DNA of 14,943 nucleotides from positions 1 to 14,943 of the forward strand of contig CAKSWL010000022.1 of assembly GCA_934511335.1 (NCBI GenBank). The letters are read 5' to 3'. This stretch comes from an uncultured Cloacibacillus sp. (GTDB lineage: Bacteria; Synergistota; Synergistia; Synergistales; Synergistaceae). The notes beneath the pieces are model-generated. The model made no database searches and was not told where the DNA came from. It saw nothing but the letters and a program-made list of their open reading frames with translations. This document shows, piece after piece, positions 6,695 to 14,913 of this stretch. Numbering within the stretch: the first letter of the stretch is position 1; each line of letters opens with the position of its first letter. The position numbers and the translations under genes are program-made.

Positions 6695-7834
6695 ATGGAA
6701 CCGAGGCTCGAGGGTTCGCCGGATAACCGGTATAAGGCAAATCCCTTCATCTGGGTGATCCCGCTGATTTTAAGCGGGATCGGCATCCTGATGATCACCT
6801 CCACTACGAGCCCCACCTCGTTCATGTACACCGGCACCCCCTTCCAGATGGGGATCAAACAGCTCCAGTGGCTGGGGATCGCGCTGCTCGGCATGTTTTT
6901 CGTCTACTCCGTGCCGGTGAGGATCTGGTACAGGTTCTCCGGCCCGCTTTTGATTTTGATGTGGCTGATGGCGTGGCTTCCCCTCCTGCCCGGGGTAGGC
7001 GAGGCCATCGGGGGAGCACGGAGATGGATTCACCTGACCGGCATGGGCGTGTCGCTGCAGCCGGGAGAGCTCCTCTGTCTGGCCGTCGCGCTGCACCTAG
7101 CGAAGCTCCTCTCGCGCGGCGCCGAACGGGACCCGCTGAAAAGCTTCGTCAATACGGTGATCCTCATCGTGCTCGCGGTGCTGCCGCTGCTGGCACAGCC
7201 CGACCTTGGCACGACGATTTTGACCTTCACCGTCGCGATGGGCATGTATGTCGAAAAGGTAGGCTGGCGCTACCCGGTCATCGCCGGAGGCGTGCTGGGC
7301 GGCGTCGTCTTTCCGCTGCTGATACTGATAGAGCCCTATAGAATGAGGCGTGTCACGGCCTTCATAGACCCCTGGCTGGACCCCTTGAACAAGGGCTTTC
7401 AGGCGATACAAGGGCTGATCGCCTTTTCCAACGGCGGCCTGTGGGGCTCGGGGCTCGGCCACGGATTTCAAAAGCTCAACTACCTGCCAGCCGCTTACAC
7501 GGACTTTATATACGCGGCGGTGGGGGAGGAGCTCGGGCTTGTCGGCACGCTCTGCATCCTCGGGCTCTTCGGCTTCTGGCTGGCGCAGACCCGGGCGAGC
7601 TATTTCAGAACGTCCGATCCCTTTAAATCGTCGCTGATCTGGGGGATATCGCTGACCGTGTTCCTGCCGCTCGTGATAAACGTCGCGGGAGTCACAAAAA
7701 TGATCCCGCTGACGGGGATGCCGCTGCCCTTCATCAGCTACGGCGGTACCTCACTCGTCACCATGTGGTCGCGCATCGGGCTCATGCTGCGGCTGGAAAA
7801 GGACAGCTGGCTGGAGGATGATGAGAATGGCTGA
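6695..7834 (+). CDS. ftsW: Septal SEDS glycosyltransferase FtsW
   Basis: This 379-residue integral membrane protein of the SEDS family polymerises lipid II into glycan strands at the septum together with FtsI. Multiple hydrophobic helices are evident from residue ~10 to ~365. Family signatures: GGARRWIHL followed by LQPGEL, QPDLGTT, GFQAIQGLIAFSNGGLWGSG, KLNYLPAAYTDF, AVGEELGLVG and PLTGMPLPFISYGGTSL. Asp270 in TDF matches the catalytic Asp (D297 in E. coli FtsW). The residue four positions before it, usually Glu in PEAHTDF, is Ala266 here, and His is replaced by Tyr268. Placement between murD and murG and proximity to ftsI point to FtsW rather than RodA. The ATG follows the murD stop by 5 bases with a GAGGG Shine-Dalgarno inside the murD 3' end. 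The gene overlaps murG by 8 bases. Confidence 0.94.
   Translation: MEPRLEGSPDNRYKANPFIWVIPLILSGIGILMITSTTSPTSFMYTGTPFQMGIKQLQWLGIALLGMFFVYSVPVRIWYRFSGPLLILMWLMAWLPLLPGVGEAIGGARRWIHLTGMGVSLQPGELLCLAVALHLAKLLSRGAERDPLKSFVNTVILIVLAVLPLLAQPDLGTTILTFTVAMGMYVEKVGWRYPVIAGGVLGGVVFPLLILIEPYRMRRVTAFIDPWLDPLNKGFQAIQGLIAFSNGGLWGSGLGHGFQKLNYLPAAYTDFIYAAVGEELGLVGTLCILGLFGFWLAQTRASYFRTSDPFKSSLIWGISLTVFLPLVINVAGVTKMIPLTGMPLPFISYGGTSLVTMWSRIGLMLRLEKDSWLEDDENG
7813..7817 (+). promoter_or_regulatory. Shine-Dalgarno GGAGG that decides the murG start
   Basis: GGAGG directly abuts ATG 7818, lies 3 bases before ATG 7821 and 9 bases before ATG 7827. Only the last has normal spacing, so ATG 7827 is the likely start. 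Confidence 0.65.
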
Positions 7835-8897
7835 AAATAAGGGGCTGAAACTTCTGCTCGCGGCCGGCGGCACCGGCGGACATATCTGGCCGGCGCTCTC
7901 CTTTGGCGGCTGGATCAGGGAGCGCCACCCCGAGTGCGAAGTTGCCTATATCTGCGGTTCAAGGCCGCTCGAACGGGAAATATACCATGCCGCCGGCGTT
8001 GAGCCCGTGATTCTGCCGATAGAAGGCTCGCCGCTCTCCGGCGGCGGCATCCGGCAGAGGGGACGGCGTCTGGCCTCGCTCTTCTCCGCCTACGGCGAGG
8101 CCGCGGGATTCATCGCGCGCTTCAAGCCGGACGCGGCGCTGCTCTTCGGAGGATACCTCTCCTTCCCGCTGATCCTGGCCTGCAAGAGGGCGGGCGTCCG
8201 CTGCGCGATGCACGAACAGAACGCGCGCGCCGGCAAGGTGACACGGCTCGCCGCAAGGCTGGGGCTGGAGATATACAGCGGCTGGAAGGAATGCCTGCCG
8301 CTTCTCCCGGGAAAACATCTGCGGACGGGAGTTCCCGTGCGGGATTTTGCGCCGCTCTCCCAAAGCGAAGCTTGGCGGAAGCTGGCGCTTACGGAGGAGA
8401 TGCCGACGGGGCCGAAGGTCGTTGTCTTCTCCGGTTCGCTCGGCAGTCAGTCGATCAAGGAAAAAATCTGCGAACTCGCGGCGGGGGAGTTTTACAACTG
8501 GAACTTCATCCTTCCCGCGGTCGCCGAAGATAAAGAGAGATACGGCGGCAACGTCTGGCTGCTTCCCAAGGTCTGGGATGCCTCGCCGCTCTACGCGGCG
8601 GCGGACATGCTGGTGCTGCGCGCTGGCGGCTCTACCCTGACCGAGGCCGGCGTTCTCGGAATACCGGCGCTCATCATCCCCTGGAAGGGCGCCGCCGACA
8701 ACCACCAGTATTACAACGCGCTCTCATTTGTGAGTGAAAACGCCGGCCTGATCTGGACCGGCGACGAGGGTACGGAGGTCCTGGCCTCGTCCCTGCAGCG
8801 CCTGCGGTCAATGGGTGTGAAAGGCAGGGGCAGAGGACTTTACGGTCAGGGAAACGTAATCTGTGAAAATCTTTGGAGCGCGTTATGGAGCCATTGA
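7827..8897 (+). CDS. murG: UDP-GlcNAc:lipid I N-acetylglucosaminyltransferase MurG (lipid II synthase)
   Basis: This 356-residue peripheral membrane GT-B glycosyltransferase adds GlcNAc to lipid I on the cytoplasmic face. The N-terminal acceptor domain opens with LLLAAGGTGGHIWPAL (GGTGGH at 14-19), the glycine-rich loop of the family. LLFGGYLSFPLILA and MHEQNARAGKVTR (His129-Asn132) follow. The C-terminal UDP-GlcNAc domain has VFSGSLGSQSI, LRAGGSTLTEAGVLGIPALIIPW (Glu273 in the conserved E position) and DNHQYYNAL. Length is normal. The start at ATG 7827 gives an 8-base overlap with ftsW and suits the Shine-Dalgarno; two further in-frame ATGs at 7818 and 7821 would add only three residues. The overlap suggests translational coupling to ftsW. 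Confidence 0.95.
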   Translation: MAENKGLKLLLAAGGTGGHIWPALSFGGWIRERHPECEVAYICGSRPLEREIYHAAGVEPVILPIEGSPLSGGGIRQRGRRLASLFSAYGEAAGFIARFKPDAALLFGGYLSFPLILACKRAGVRCAMHEQNARAGKVTRLAARLGLEIYSGWKECLPLLPGKHLRTGVPVRDFAPLSQSEAWRKLALTEEMPTGPKVVVFSGSLGSQSIKEKICELAAGEFYNWNFILPAVAEDKERYGGNVWLLPKVWDASPLYAAADMLVLRAGGSTLTEAGVLGIPALIIPWKGAADNHQYYNALSFVSENAGLIWTGDEGTEVLASSLQRLRSMGVKGRGRGLYGQGNVICENLWSALWSH

Positions 8898-8933
8898 CGG
8901 CCCATCATTTTTTCCACCTTTTGAAGGGAGAGT

Positions 8934-10355
8934 ATGATCAAGTTGGATAACAGGGATATCAGCCTTAAAAATAAAAGCATCCACCTAATGGGCATCGGAG
9001 GGGCCGGAATGAGCGGCCTGGCCATTCTTTTGGATCAGATAGGGGCGAAGGTGTCGGGATGCGATACGATAAAGACCGCCTATATGAAGCACCTTGATGA
9101 ACGTAACATTCCTATTATTATAGGACATGAAGCTAAACACATAGATGAATTTATGCCGAACATCCTTGTCTACTCCAGCGCGCTGCCCAACGATCACCCC
9201 GAGATATTGAAGGCATGGCAGCAGGGGATACAGGTTTCGCGCCGCGCCGAGGTGCTGAGCCAGATATTCAACGTCCGCCGCGGCGTCGGCGTGGCGGGGA
9301 CGCACGGAAAGACGACCACCTCGTCGATGATTTCGCTCGTGGCGGAAAACGCGGGGCTCGACCCCACGGTGGCGATCGGCGGGGAACTGCTTCAGATCGG
9401 CACGAACGCGAAGCTGGGGACGAGTGATTATATGGTTGCCGAGCTGGACGAAAGCGACCGTTCCTTCGTCTACTTCCATCCCGAGATCGCCATCGTCACG
9501 AACGTCGATTGGGACCACAGGGACCACTACATGACCTTCAAGGCCGTCACCGACGCCTTCGCCGAATTCCTCACACATGTCAAGAGCGAGGGGCGGGTCA
9601 TCATCTGTATGGAAGACGGCGGCGTGCGCAAACTCTGCGAAGAATACAACGTCTCTCCCTCCGTCGTCACCTACGGCTGGGGACGCGGGTGGGACTGGGG
9701 CGCCGCGGAGGTGAAGCACTTCTTCGGCGGCGGCGTCTCCTACACACTGTTTCACAACGGCGAGGGATTGGGGACCGTCGAACTCTCCGTCTCAGGGGAG
9801 CACAACGTGCTCAACTCCCTCGCGGCCTATGCCGCCTGCCACGAGATGGGAATCGCTCACGACGACATCGTGAGGGGGCTGAAAATATTCAACGGCGCTA
9901 AGCGCAGGCTGCAGAAGACCGGCGAAGTGGGGGACGTCCTCATCTACGACGACTACGGCCACCATCCGAACGAAATATCGGCGACGCTCAACACCATACG
10001 CAAGATATTTCCCGAGCGGCGCATCGTGGCGATCTTCCAGCCGCACCGTTTCAGCCGCACCGCCGCGCTATATAAAGAGTTTGCCGACGCGCTTTCTCTT
10101 GCAGACAGGGCGTTTATACTGCCCATATACGGCTCCGACGAAATGCCGATGGAGGGCGTCTCCTCCAAACTGATCTTTGACGCCGCCTCGGACGACATGC
10201 GCTCGCACTACGAGCTCTCGGGAAATTTTGACGACCTTATCACCTCCGTCTGCCAGGCCGCCCGTTCGGGCGACGTGATCCTAACGGTCGGCGCGGGCTC
10301 GGTGGGCACACTGGGGAAGAAGATCGTCGAAAAGCTGACAGAGATGCTGGCATAG
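8934..10355 (+). CDS. murC: UDP-N-acetylmuramate:L-alanine ligase MurC
   Basis: This 473-residue cytoplasmic ligase adds the first amino acid, L-Ala, to UDP-MurNAc. The N-terminal domain has HLMGIGGAGMSGLAILL, the MurC form of the GxGGxGM nucleotide-binding loop. The ATPase domain has AGTHGKTTTSSM (Lys126; THGKTTT is diagnostic of MurC), VAELDESDRSF, TNVDWDHRDHY and EHNVLNSLAA. The C-terminal domain has YDDYGHHPNEI (Asp339 to Ile347), FQPHRFSRT and GAGSVG. The start is ATG 8934 with AAGGGAG immediately upstream, a tight but usable spacing. A 36-base spacer after murG holds no terminator. The stop codon abuts the murB start. Confidence 0.95.
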   Translation: MIKLDNRDISLKNKSIHLMGIGGAGMSGLAILLDQIGAKVSGCDTIKTAYMKHLDERNIPIIIGHEAKHIDEFMPNILVYSSALPNDHPEILKAWQQGIQVSRRAEVLSQIFNVRRGVGVAGTHGKTTTSSMISLVAENAGLDPTVAIGGELLQIGTNAKLGTSDYMVAELDESDRSFVYFHPEIAIVTNVDWDHRDHYMTFKAVTDAFAEFLTHVKSEGRVIICMEDGGVRKLCEEYNVSPSVVTYGWGRGWDWGAAEVKHFFGGGVSYTLFHNGEGLGTVELSVSGEHNVLNSLAAYAACHEMGIAHDDIVRGLKIFNGAKRRLQKTGEVGDVLIYDDYGHHPNEISATLNTIRKIFPERRIVAIFQPHRFSRTAALYKEFADALSLADRAFILPIYGSDEMPMEGVSSKLIFDAASDDMRSHYELSGNFDDLITSVCQAARSGDVILTVGAGSVGTLGKKIVEKLTEMLA

Positions 10356-11237
10356 ATGGAAAAGGGCTCGCTGATACCGAACTGTTCGCTGAAAGAGCTC
10401 AACACCTGGCAGTGCGGCGGCCGGTGTCTTTGGCTCGCCGCGCCCGCTTCGGCCTCGGAGGCCCAGAGGCTGATAGAGAGGGCCCGCGATTCCGCGACGA
10501 CGCTTTACGTGCTCGGCGGAGGGTCGAACGTCCTCGTTCAGGAGGGGTTTCTGAACGCCGGCGTCATCTCGGCGGCGGCGATGGATTCGCTCGCCGTAAA
10601 CGAGGAGGGCGGCGCGGCCTATCTTGAAGCGGGCGCGGGCCTTCCCGTTAAAAAGATCCTGGCGCTGGCGCTGGAAAACGGCTGGGGTGGGCTAGCCTTC
10701 CTCGCAGGCATCCCAGGCACCGTCGGCGGCGCGCTTTACGGCAACGCCGGCGCTGCGGGAGAAAGTTTCGCGCCGTTGGTGGAATGGGTGGAGACAATAT
10801 CGCGGCAAGGCAAAAAGCGGCGCTGGCTTAGGAAGGAGCTGCTCTGGCAGTACCGGGCCTCGCCCTGGGCGGAGCCGCCGCTTCTCATCACAAAAGCGCT
10901 TTTTCGCCTGCCTTATGAATCAAAATATAACATTATCAAAAATATAAGACATTTTGCAGAGCTCAAAAAAGGGCAGCCCCTGGGCGCTAAGACGGCGGGC
11001 TGCGTATTCAAAAACCCGCCCGGCGCCGCCGCCGGGAGGCTTCTAGACAGCTGCGGCTGTAAGGAGCTGGCGCTCGGCGGCGCGCGCGTCTCGCCGCGGC
11101 ATGCAAATTTTATCGAAAATCGCGGCGGCGCGCGCGCGGAAGATATATATAATCTAACGAAAATCTGTCGGAAAAGAGTGTACGAAGAATTTGGGATAAG
11201 GCTGGACTATGAGATTAAATTCTTTGGGGCGTTTTAG
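10356..11237 (+). CDS. murB: UDP-N-acetylenolpyruvoylglucosamine reductase MurB, short (type II-like)
   Basis: This 293-residue FAD enzyme reduces UDP-GlcNAc-enolpyruvate to UDP-MurNAc using NADPH. FAD-binding motifs: VLGGGSNVLV (residues 51-60) and AGIPGTVGGALYGNAGA (117-133). The substrate/catalytic part contains TAGCVFKNPPG, GRLLDSCGCKELALGGARVS, HANFIEN, and a C-terminal GIRLDYEIKFFG carrying the late conserved Glu. The proton-donor position, Ser229 in E. coli (GSFFKNP), is Cys216 here; Cys at this site occurs in part of the family. At 293 residues it is shorter than the ~340-residue E. coli type I enzyme, suggesting type II. The ATG begins on the base after the murC stop and has only a weak GAG-like ribosome site, so translation is probably coupled to murC. 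Residues ~186-194 are coded by an unusually AT-rich patch (10917-10960). It overlaps the next gene by 29 bases. Confidence 0.94.
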   Translation: MEKGSLIPNCSLKELNTWQCGGRCLWLAAPASASEAQRLIERARDSATTLYVLGGGSNVLVQEGFLNAGVISAAAMDSLAVNEEGGAAYLEAGAGLPVKKILALALENGWGGLAFLAGIPGTVGGALYGNAGAAGESFAPLVEWVETISRQGKKRRWLRKELLWQYRASPWAEPPLLITKALFRLPYESKYNIIKNIRHFAELKKGQPLGAKTAGCVFKNPPGAAAGRLLDSCGCKELALGGARVSPRHANFIENRGGARAEDIYNLTKICRKRVYEEFGIRLDYEIKFFGAF

Positions 11238-12096
11238 GCGCCGGAGAAGATTAAAAAAGATATTATTAGTTCTCTGCGCGCTGCTGGTCGGTTTTCTGAT
11301 CGCAGCGGAGGGCCGCTTTGCCATTATGCGCATCGGCGACATCACAATATCGCCGCCGAACATCCTGCCGCAATATGCCGTCTGGGGCACGATCACGCCG
11401 GAGCAGGAGCGCTTCTGGCCCTTCTTTTGGCTTGCGAAGGGAGATTATGAAAAGCTTATCGAGTCCTATTATCCGGCGGACGTAGAGCTCACGCTGCACG
11501 GGTGGGGCAAGTTCGGCCTCGCCGTGTCGCCGCTCGTCCCCCTCTACAAGGTATACTGGGGAGGTAAATTCTGGTATCTCTCAGGAGAGGGCAAGCTATG
11601 GCTATCGTCGCTGCCAGAGAACAAAATCCTCGCAGAACACCTCGCAGAAAGCCTGCCGGTGCTTACCTGGGGCGCGGACCGGGCCACGCCGATAGACATC
11701 ACTCAGGTCGATGGCAACGTCTTCGATTCCAGCCTGCCCATTCCGCTGATCAGGAGCTGGTACCGGATGGCGGAGGAGCTCGGATGGAGCAAATCTGTGA
11801 AGTTTATCCAGGCGGGAGTCAAAGAGGGCACGCCGGTGGTGCGGGTGATATTCTACACGGCGGGGAATGAGAACGGCGCCCAGCTGCTGCTGCCGAACGA
11901 GGCGATGCGGTGGCCGGAGACGGGATTGGCCGTAAAAAAACTCTACGGCGGCATCTCGAACCTTCCGCCCGACATCTTTATAGACGGGACATATAAAGGA
12001 AAGATCCTCATCAGGAATTTAAAACAGGATAAAAAAGACGTACCGCCGGCGGCGGCGCGGGAGGTGAAGGGAAAAGCGAAAAAAGGGAGACCTTAG
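11209..12096 (+). CDS. Divergent FtsQ/DivIB-like cell division protein
   Basis: This 295-residue protein occupies the ftsQ position between murB and ftsA. The N-terminus is strongly basic (FRRRRRLKK) and is followed by one hydrophobic segment at about residues 18-33 (ILLVLCALLVGFLIAA), giving the bitopic topology of FtsQ: short cytoplasmic tail, one membrane span, large extracytoplasmic domain. The stretch AVSPLVPLYKVYWGGKFWYL followed by SGEGKLW resembles in layout the FtsQ segment that ends with a Trp-x-x-(D/S)-x-x-G turn. A clear POTRA motif is not recognisable by eye, and identity to known FtsQ is low. The C-terminal ~20 residues are Lys/Arg/Ala rich. The start at ATG 11209 (AAGG seven bases upstream) overlaps murB by 29 bases, suggesting coupling. 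The assignment rests mainly on position, length and topology, so no gene symbol is given. Confidence 0.6.
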   Translation: MRLNSLGRFRRRRRLKKILLVLCALLVGFLIAAEGRFAIMRIGDITISPPNILPQYAVWGTITPEQERFWPFFWLAKGDYEKLIESYYPADVELTLHGWGKFGLAVSPLVPLYKVYWGGKFWYLSGEGKLWLSSLPENKILAEHLAESLPVLTWGADRATPIDITQVDGNVFDSSLPIPLIRSWYRMAEELGWSKSVKFIQAGVKEGTPVVRVIFYTAGNENGAQLLLPNEAMRWPETGLAVKKLYGGISNLPPDIFIDGTYKGKILIRNLKQDKKDVPPAAAREVKGKAKKGRP

Positions 12097-12109
12097 CGGT
12101 GTATTTGTC

Positions 12110-12157
12110 TTGAAATAATATCTTTATCATATATATTTATGGAGAAAGATTTATAAT
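12110..12157 (+). promoter_or_regulatory. Candidate promoter region upstream of ftsA-ftsZ
   Basis: The 106-base spacer is sharply AT-rich against GC-rich flanks. TTGAAA (12110-12115) and TATATT (12132-12137), with a 16-base spacer, form a good sigma-70-type candidate. A second perfect TATAAT lies at 12152-12157, 45 bases before the ftsA start, but without a clear -35. It would allow ftsA and ftsZ to be transcribed separately from the mur genes, as is common in other dcw clusters. Confidence 0.5.
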
Positions 12158-12186
12158 GTAGAATATGGGGAGGTAAATCCCTAAGA

Positions 12187-12194
12187 AGAGGGGG
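12187..12194 (+). promoter_or_regulatory. Shine-Dalgarno AGAGGGGG supporting the TTG start of ftsA
   Basis: The purine run ends 8 bases before TTG 12203. The next Met codons lie well inside the conserved N-terminal FtsA fold, so TTG is the only start that gives a full-length protein. Confidence 0.65.
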
Positions 12195-12202
12195 CAATAG
12201 TT

Positions 12203-13546
12203 TTGTTTAAAAAGGCATCAAGTTATCCGCAGAGCAGGGAGCCGGAACTGCTTGTCGGGCTTGACTTGGGGACTAGCAAGGTGACGGTGGTGGTGGCCGA
12301 GCGCGAGGCGGAAGGCGACGAGGCTCAGGTCATCGGAGTCGGTCAGGCGCCTTCAAACGGCATCCGCAAAGGACTCATAGTAAACCTCGATCAGGCGGTG
12401 AAGTCTGTGCGTCAGGCGGTCAGCGACGCGCAGAATATGGTGGGGCAGGATCTCAGCGAAGTAACGGTCGCCTTCGGCGGCGGCGAGGTCACGAGCATCC
12501 GCTCAAAGGGCATGGTCTCTCTCGGACGCACGCCGCGTTCCGTCATGCGCCTTGATATAGAACGCGTTATAGACGCGGCTCAGGCTGACGTCGTGGTACC
12601 CACGAACCAGAGCATCCTCCATACGATCCCCGTCGAATATTCACTGGACGGCAATATCGGCATCGACGACCCCCTCGGTATGAATGCCATGCGTCTTGAC
12701 ATTGAGGTGCAGTCGATAATCGTCCCGACTGCAACTATTCAGAACGTGCTTAACTGTGTCAGTCGGGCGGGGCTTGAGGTGAGCGGCCTCGTCATCAAAC
12801 CTCTCGTCTCGGCCCTCGGCGTGCTGACGCCCGAGGACGCCTTGGCGGGCGCGGTCGTCGTCGACATCGGCGGCGGCACCACCGGAGTCGCCGTCTTCGC
12901 GGACGGCAGACCGAAGCACCTCGCGCTGCTTCCCGTGGGTGGAGACCACATCACGAACGACTTGGGCAGCGTGCTGAGGCTGCCGCTCAACAAGGCGGAG
13001 GAGCTCAAACGCTCCGTCTCGCTCAAGGAGGACTTCGACCCCGACGAGATGCTCAACTTTACGCACAACTCACGCGAATACAGTATTTCAAAAGAGGATC
13101 TATACGATATCGTCCGCTGCCGTCTCGAAGAGCTGACGGACGACCTCATCCGCCCCGAGATCAAGGCGGCGAAAATATCCTTGCTTCCCGGCGGCGTGCT
13201 GCTGACCGGCGGCGTCTCTAAGACCGAGGGGATCGACGACTTCATTTTGGAGAAGATGGACCTGCCGGCGCGCGTGGCGATGCCGGTAGACGCGAACCGT
13301 ATGCCCCCCGGCCGCAACAGTCAGGAATACGCCTCCGCGTCGGGTATCATAAAGTATATCCTTGAAAGAGAGCGCGACCCCTTCCGCTATCTCGACAATA
13401 TGGTGTTTGGGAAGTCCGACCAGCTCAAGAGCGCTCCGGTCTACGTGCCGCCGTCGGCGGGCGTACCGATCGGACAGAAGGAGAAGGACGGCTCGGGCTT
13501 CAACCCCGTGGATGTCGTAAAGAAGCTTTTCGGAGACCTCTTCTAA
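12203..13546 (+). CDS. ftsA: Cell division protein FtsA, actin-like membrane anchor of FtsZ
   Basis: This 447-residue actin/Hsp70-superfamily ATP-binding protein polymerises at the inner membrane and tethers FtsZ. The phosphate-1 motif is [15 protein letters not shown] near residues 14-28. [21 protein letters not shown] and the SHS2-like 1C domain follow ([17 protein letters not shown]). Phosphate-2 is [15 protein letters not shown] (Asp221), then [12 protein letters not shown] and [15 protein letters not shown] (adenosine motif). The C-terminus ends in an amphipathic segment, [13 protein letters not shown], matching the membrane-targeting helix of FtsA. It uses a TTG start with a strong Shine-Dalgarno; the extra residues before the first beta strand ([14 protein letters not shown]) are probably disordered. 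ftsZ follows 23 bases later, and the pair probably forms one transcription unit from the AT-rich promoter region upstream. Confidence 0.96.
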   Translation: MFKKASSYPQSREPELLVGLDLGTSKVTVVVAEREAEGDEAQVIGVGQAPSNGIRKGLIVNLDQAVKSVRQAVSDAQNMVGQDLSEVTVAFGGGEVTSIRSKGMVSLGRTPRSVMRLDIERVIDAAQADVVVPTNQSILHTIPVEYSLDGNIGIDDPLGMNAMRLDIEVQSIIVPTATIQNVLNCVSRAGLEVSGLVIKPLVSALGVLTPEDALAGAVVVDIGGGTTGVAVFADGRPKHLALLPVGGDHITNDLGSVLRLPLNKAEELKRSVSLKEDFDPDEMLNFTHNSREYSISKEDLYDIVRCRLEELTDDLIRPEIKAAKISLLPGGVLLTGGVSKTEGIDDFILEKMDLPARVAMPVDANRMPPGRNSQEYASASGIIKYILERERDPFRYLDNMVFGKSDQLKSAPVYVPPSAGVPIGQKEKDGSGFNPVDVVKKLFGDLF

Positions 13547-13569
13547 GAGCGCAGGGAGGAATAAAAGGT

Positions 13570-14886
13570 ATGGGAGTTATGTCAGAGATATTTCAGCTTG
13601 ATAAATCGAACTTCCCGACAAGGGAGGTCATCAAGGTAGTAGGTGTGGGCGGCGCGGGCAACAATGCGCTGAACCACATCATTCGCGGCGGTGTGAGCGG
13701 CGTGGAGTTTATCGCGGCGAACACCGACATCGCCCATCTAGAACTCTCGGAGGCGACCTGCCGCATAATCCTAGGCAAGGAGCTCACAAAAGGGCTAGGC
13801 GCGGGGTCCGATCCGGATATCGGCTGCAAGTCGGCGATGGAGTCGCGCGAGGAGCTGCGCGCGGTGGTCGAGGGAGCGGACATGGTCTTCGTCGCCGCCG
13901 GCATGGGCGGCGGCACCGGCACGGGAGCTGCGCCGGTGATCGCAGGGATAGCCAAAGAGGCCGGAGCCCTCGTGGTGGCGGTCGTCACGCTGCCCTTCAC
14001 CTTTGAGGGACGCCGGCGGATAAAGCAGGCTGACGGCGGCATCGAACAGCTGCGCGACAAGGTGGACGCGCTGATTGTCATTCCCAATGACAGGCTGCTC
14101 GGCGTCACCGATAAAAAGACCTCGATCAACGATGCCTTTAGGATGGCGGACGGTGTGCTGCACCAGGCGGTGCAGGGCGTGACGGACCTGATCAAGCGTC
14201 CGGGGCTTGTCAACGTCGACTTTGCCGACGTCAAAACGATAATGTCGAACGCCGGCACCGCAATCATGGGCATCGGCGAGGGCTACGGCGAGAAGCGCGC
14301 GGCGACGGCGGCCTTCAATGCCATCAACAGCCCGCTGATGGACAGCAAAATGAGCGGCGCGAAGGGCATCCTCTTCAACATCACGGGAGGCGCGAGCGTC
14401 GGCATCCATGAGATAAACGAGGCGATCAGCATAATCACTGAGGCCGCCGACGAGGACGCCTTTATCATTTGGGGGCACGTCTTCGACCCAGAGATGGAAG
14501 ATTCCCTTCAAATCACGGTCATCGCCACGGGGTTTGACGACGACAAAGGCCGCGCCGCCGCGCCGCGGGCAACTGCGGCTCCAGAGCCTGTGCCGGTGCG
14601 CGCCGCGTCCGGCGTCAGAACGAGTTCCGCCGGCGTGACGACCCAGGGGCTGGACATCGCCGCCGTTAAAAACCTCAACAGCTATACCTCCGCTAAAGGC
14701 CCGGCGGCGAAGCCCGACCCGGCCCCGGCGGAAAAACCAGCGGAGCCGAAGGCTAGGCGTTACGAAGCGGCGGCGAAGACCGCACCGAATATCGCTGTTT
14801 CCGACGAGGACCTCTTTAAGCAGAGCGGGGCCCCCGTCGACCAGTACGACATCCCTGCCTATCTCAGAAAGAGGCGGCAGCCCTGA
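13570..14886 (+). CDS. ftsZ: Cell division GTPase FtsZ (tubulin homologue)
   Basis: This 438-residue protein polymerises with GTP into the cytokinetic ring. The nucleotide domain begins [18 protein letters not shown]. The tubulin signature GGGTGTG is at residues 113-119, followed by [24 protein letters not shown] and IPNDRLL follow. The T7 loop [11 protein letters not shown] (Asn215, Asp217, Asp220) holds the residues that drive GTP hydrolysis in the neighbouring subunit. The C-terminal domain has [11 protein letters not shown] and [17 protein letters not shown], where most FtsZ read IIFGAVID-like. From about residue 330 there is a long Ala/Pro/Lys-rich linker, then the conserved tail peptide [11 protein letters not shown] that binds FtsA. 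ATG 13570 has GGGAGGA 9 bases upstream; ATG 13579 (three codons later) is a possible alternative. Confidence 0.97.
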   Translation: MGVMSEIFQLDKSNFPTREVIKVVGVGGAGNNALNHIIRGGVSGVEFIAANTDIAHLELSEATCRIILGKELTKGLGAGSDPDIGCKSAMESREELRAVVEGADMVFVAAGMGGGTGTGAAPVIAGIAKEAGALVVAVVTLPFTFEGRRRIKQADGGIEQLRDKVDALIVIPNDRLLGVTDKKTSINDAFRMADGVLHQAVQGVTDLIKRPGLVNVDFADVKTIMSNAGTAIMGIGEGYGEKRAATAAFNAINSPLMDSKMSGAKGILFNITGGASVGIHEINEAISIITEAADEDAFIIWGHVFDPEMEDSLQITVIATGFDDDKGRAAAPRATAAPEPVPVRAASGVRTSSAGVTTQGLDIAAVKNLNSYTSAKGPAAKPDPAPAEKPAEPKARRYEAAAKTAPNIAVSDEDLFKQSGAPVDQYDIPAYLRKRRQP

Positions 14887-14913
14887 AAAAAGAAAGCCGC
14901 GCCCTCCGGCGGC
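14886..14913 (-). terminator. Possible intrinsic terminator on the minus strand
   Basis: Read on the minus strand, an all-GC 5-bp stem GCCGC/GCGGC (14909-14913 with 14896-14900, 8-base loop) is followed by TTTCTTTTTT (complement of 14886-14895), overlapping the ftsZ stop codon. This would suit a gene converging from the right. On the plus strand no T-run follows the stem, so it is not an ftsZ terminator. The stem is short and the flanking gene lies outside the window. Confidence 0.35.

Noticed and set aside
7959..8705. Long minus-strand open frame opposite murG
   Set aside because: It is antisense to a gene with complete MurG motifs, and its product is an Arg/Gly/Glu-rich low-complexity sequence typical of GC-rich shadow frames.
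11141..11153. ATATATATAAT in the 3' end of murB as an ftsQ-like gene promoter
   Set aside because: The -10 match is good but the -35 region is GC-rich with no resemblance to TTGACA, and the 29-base gene overlap suggests coupled translation instead.
12165..12176. ATG-GGG-AGG-TAA mini-frame before ftsA as a leader peptide
   Set aside because: Three codons with no ribosome site of its own; too short to support a regulatory role.
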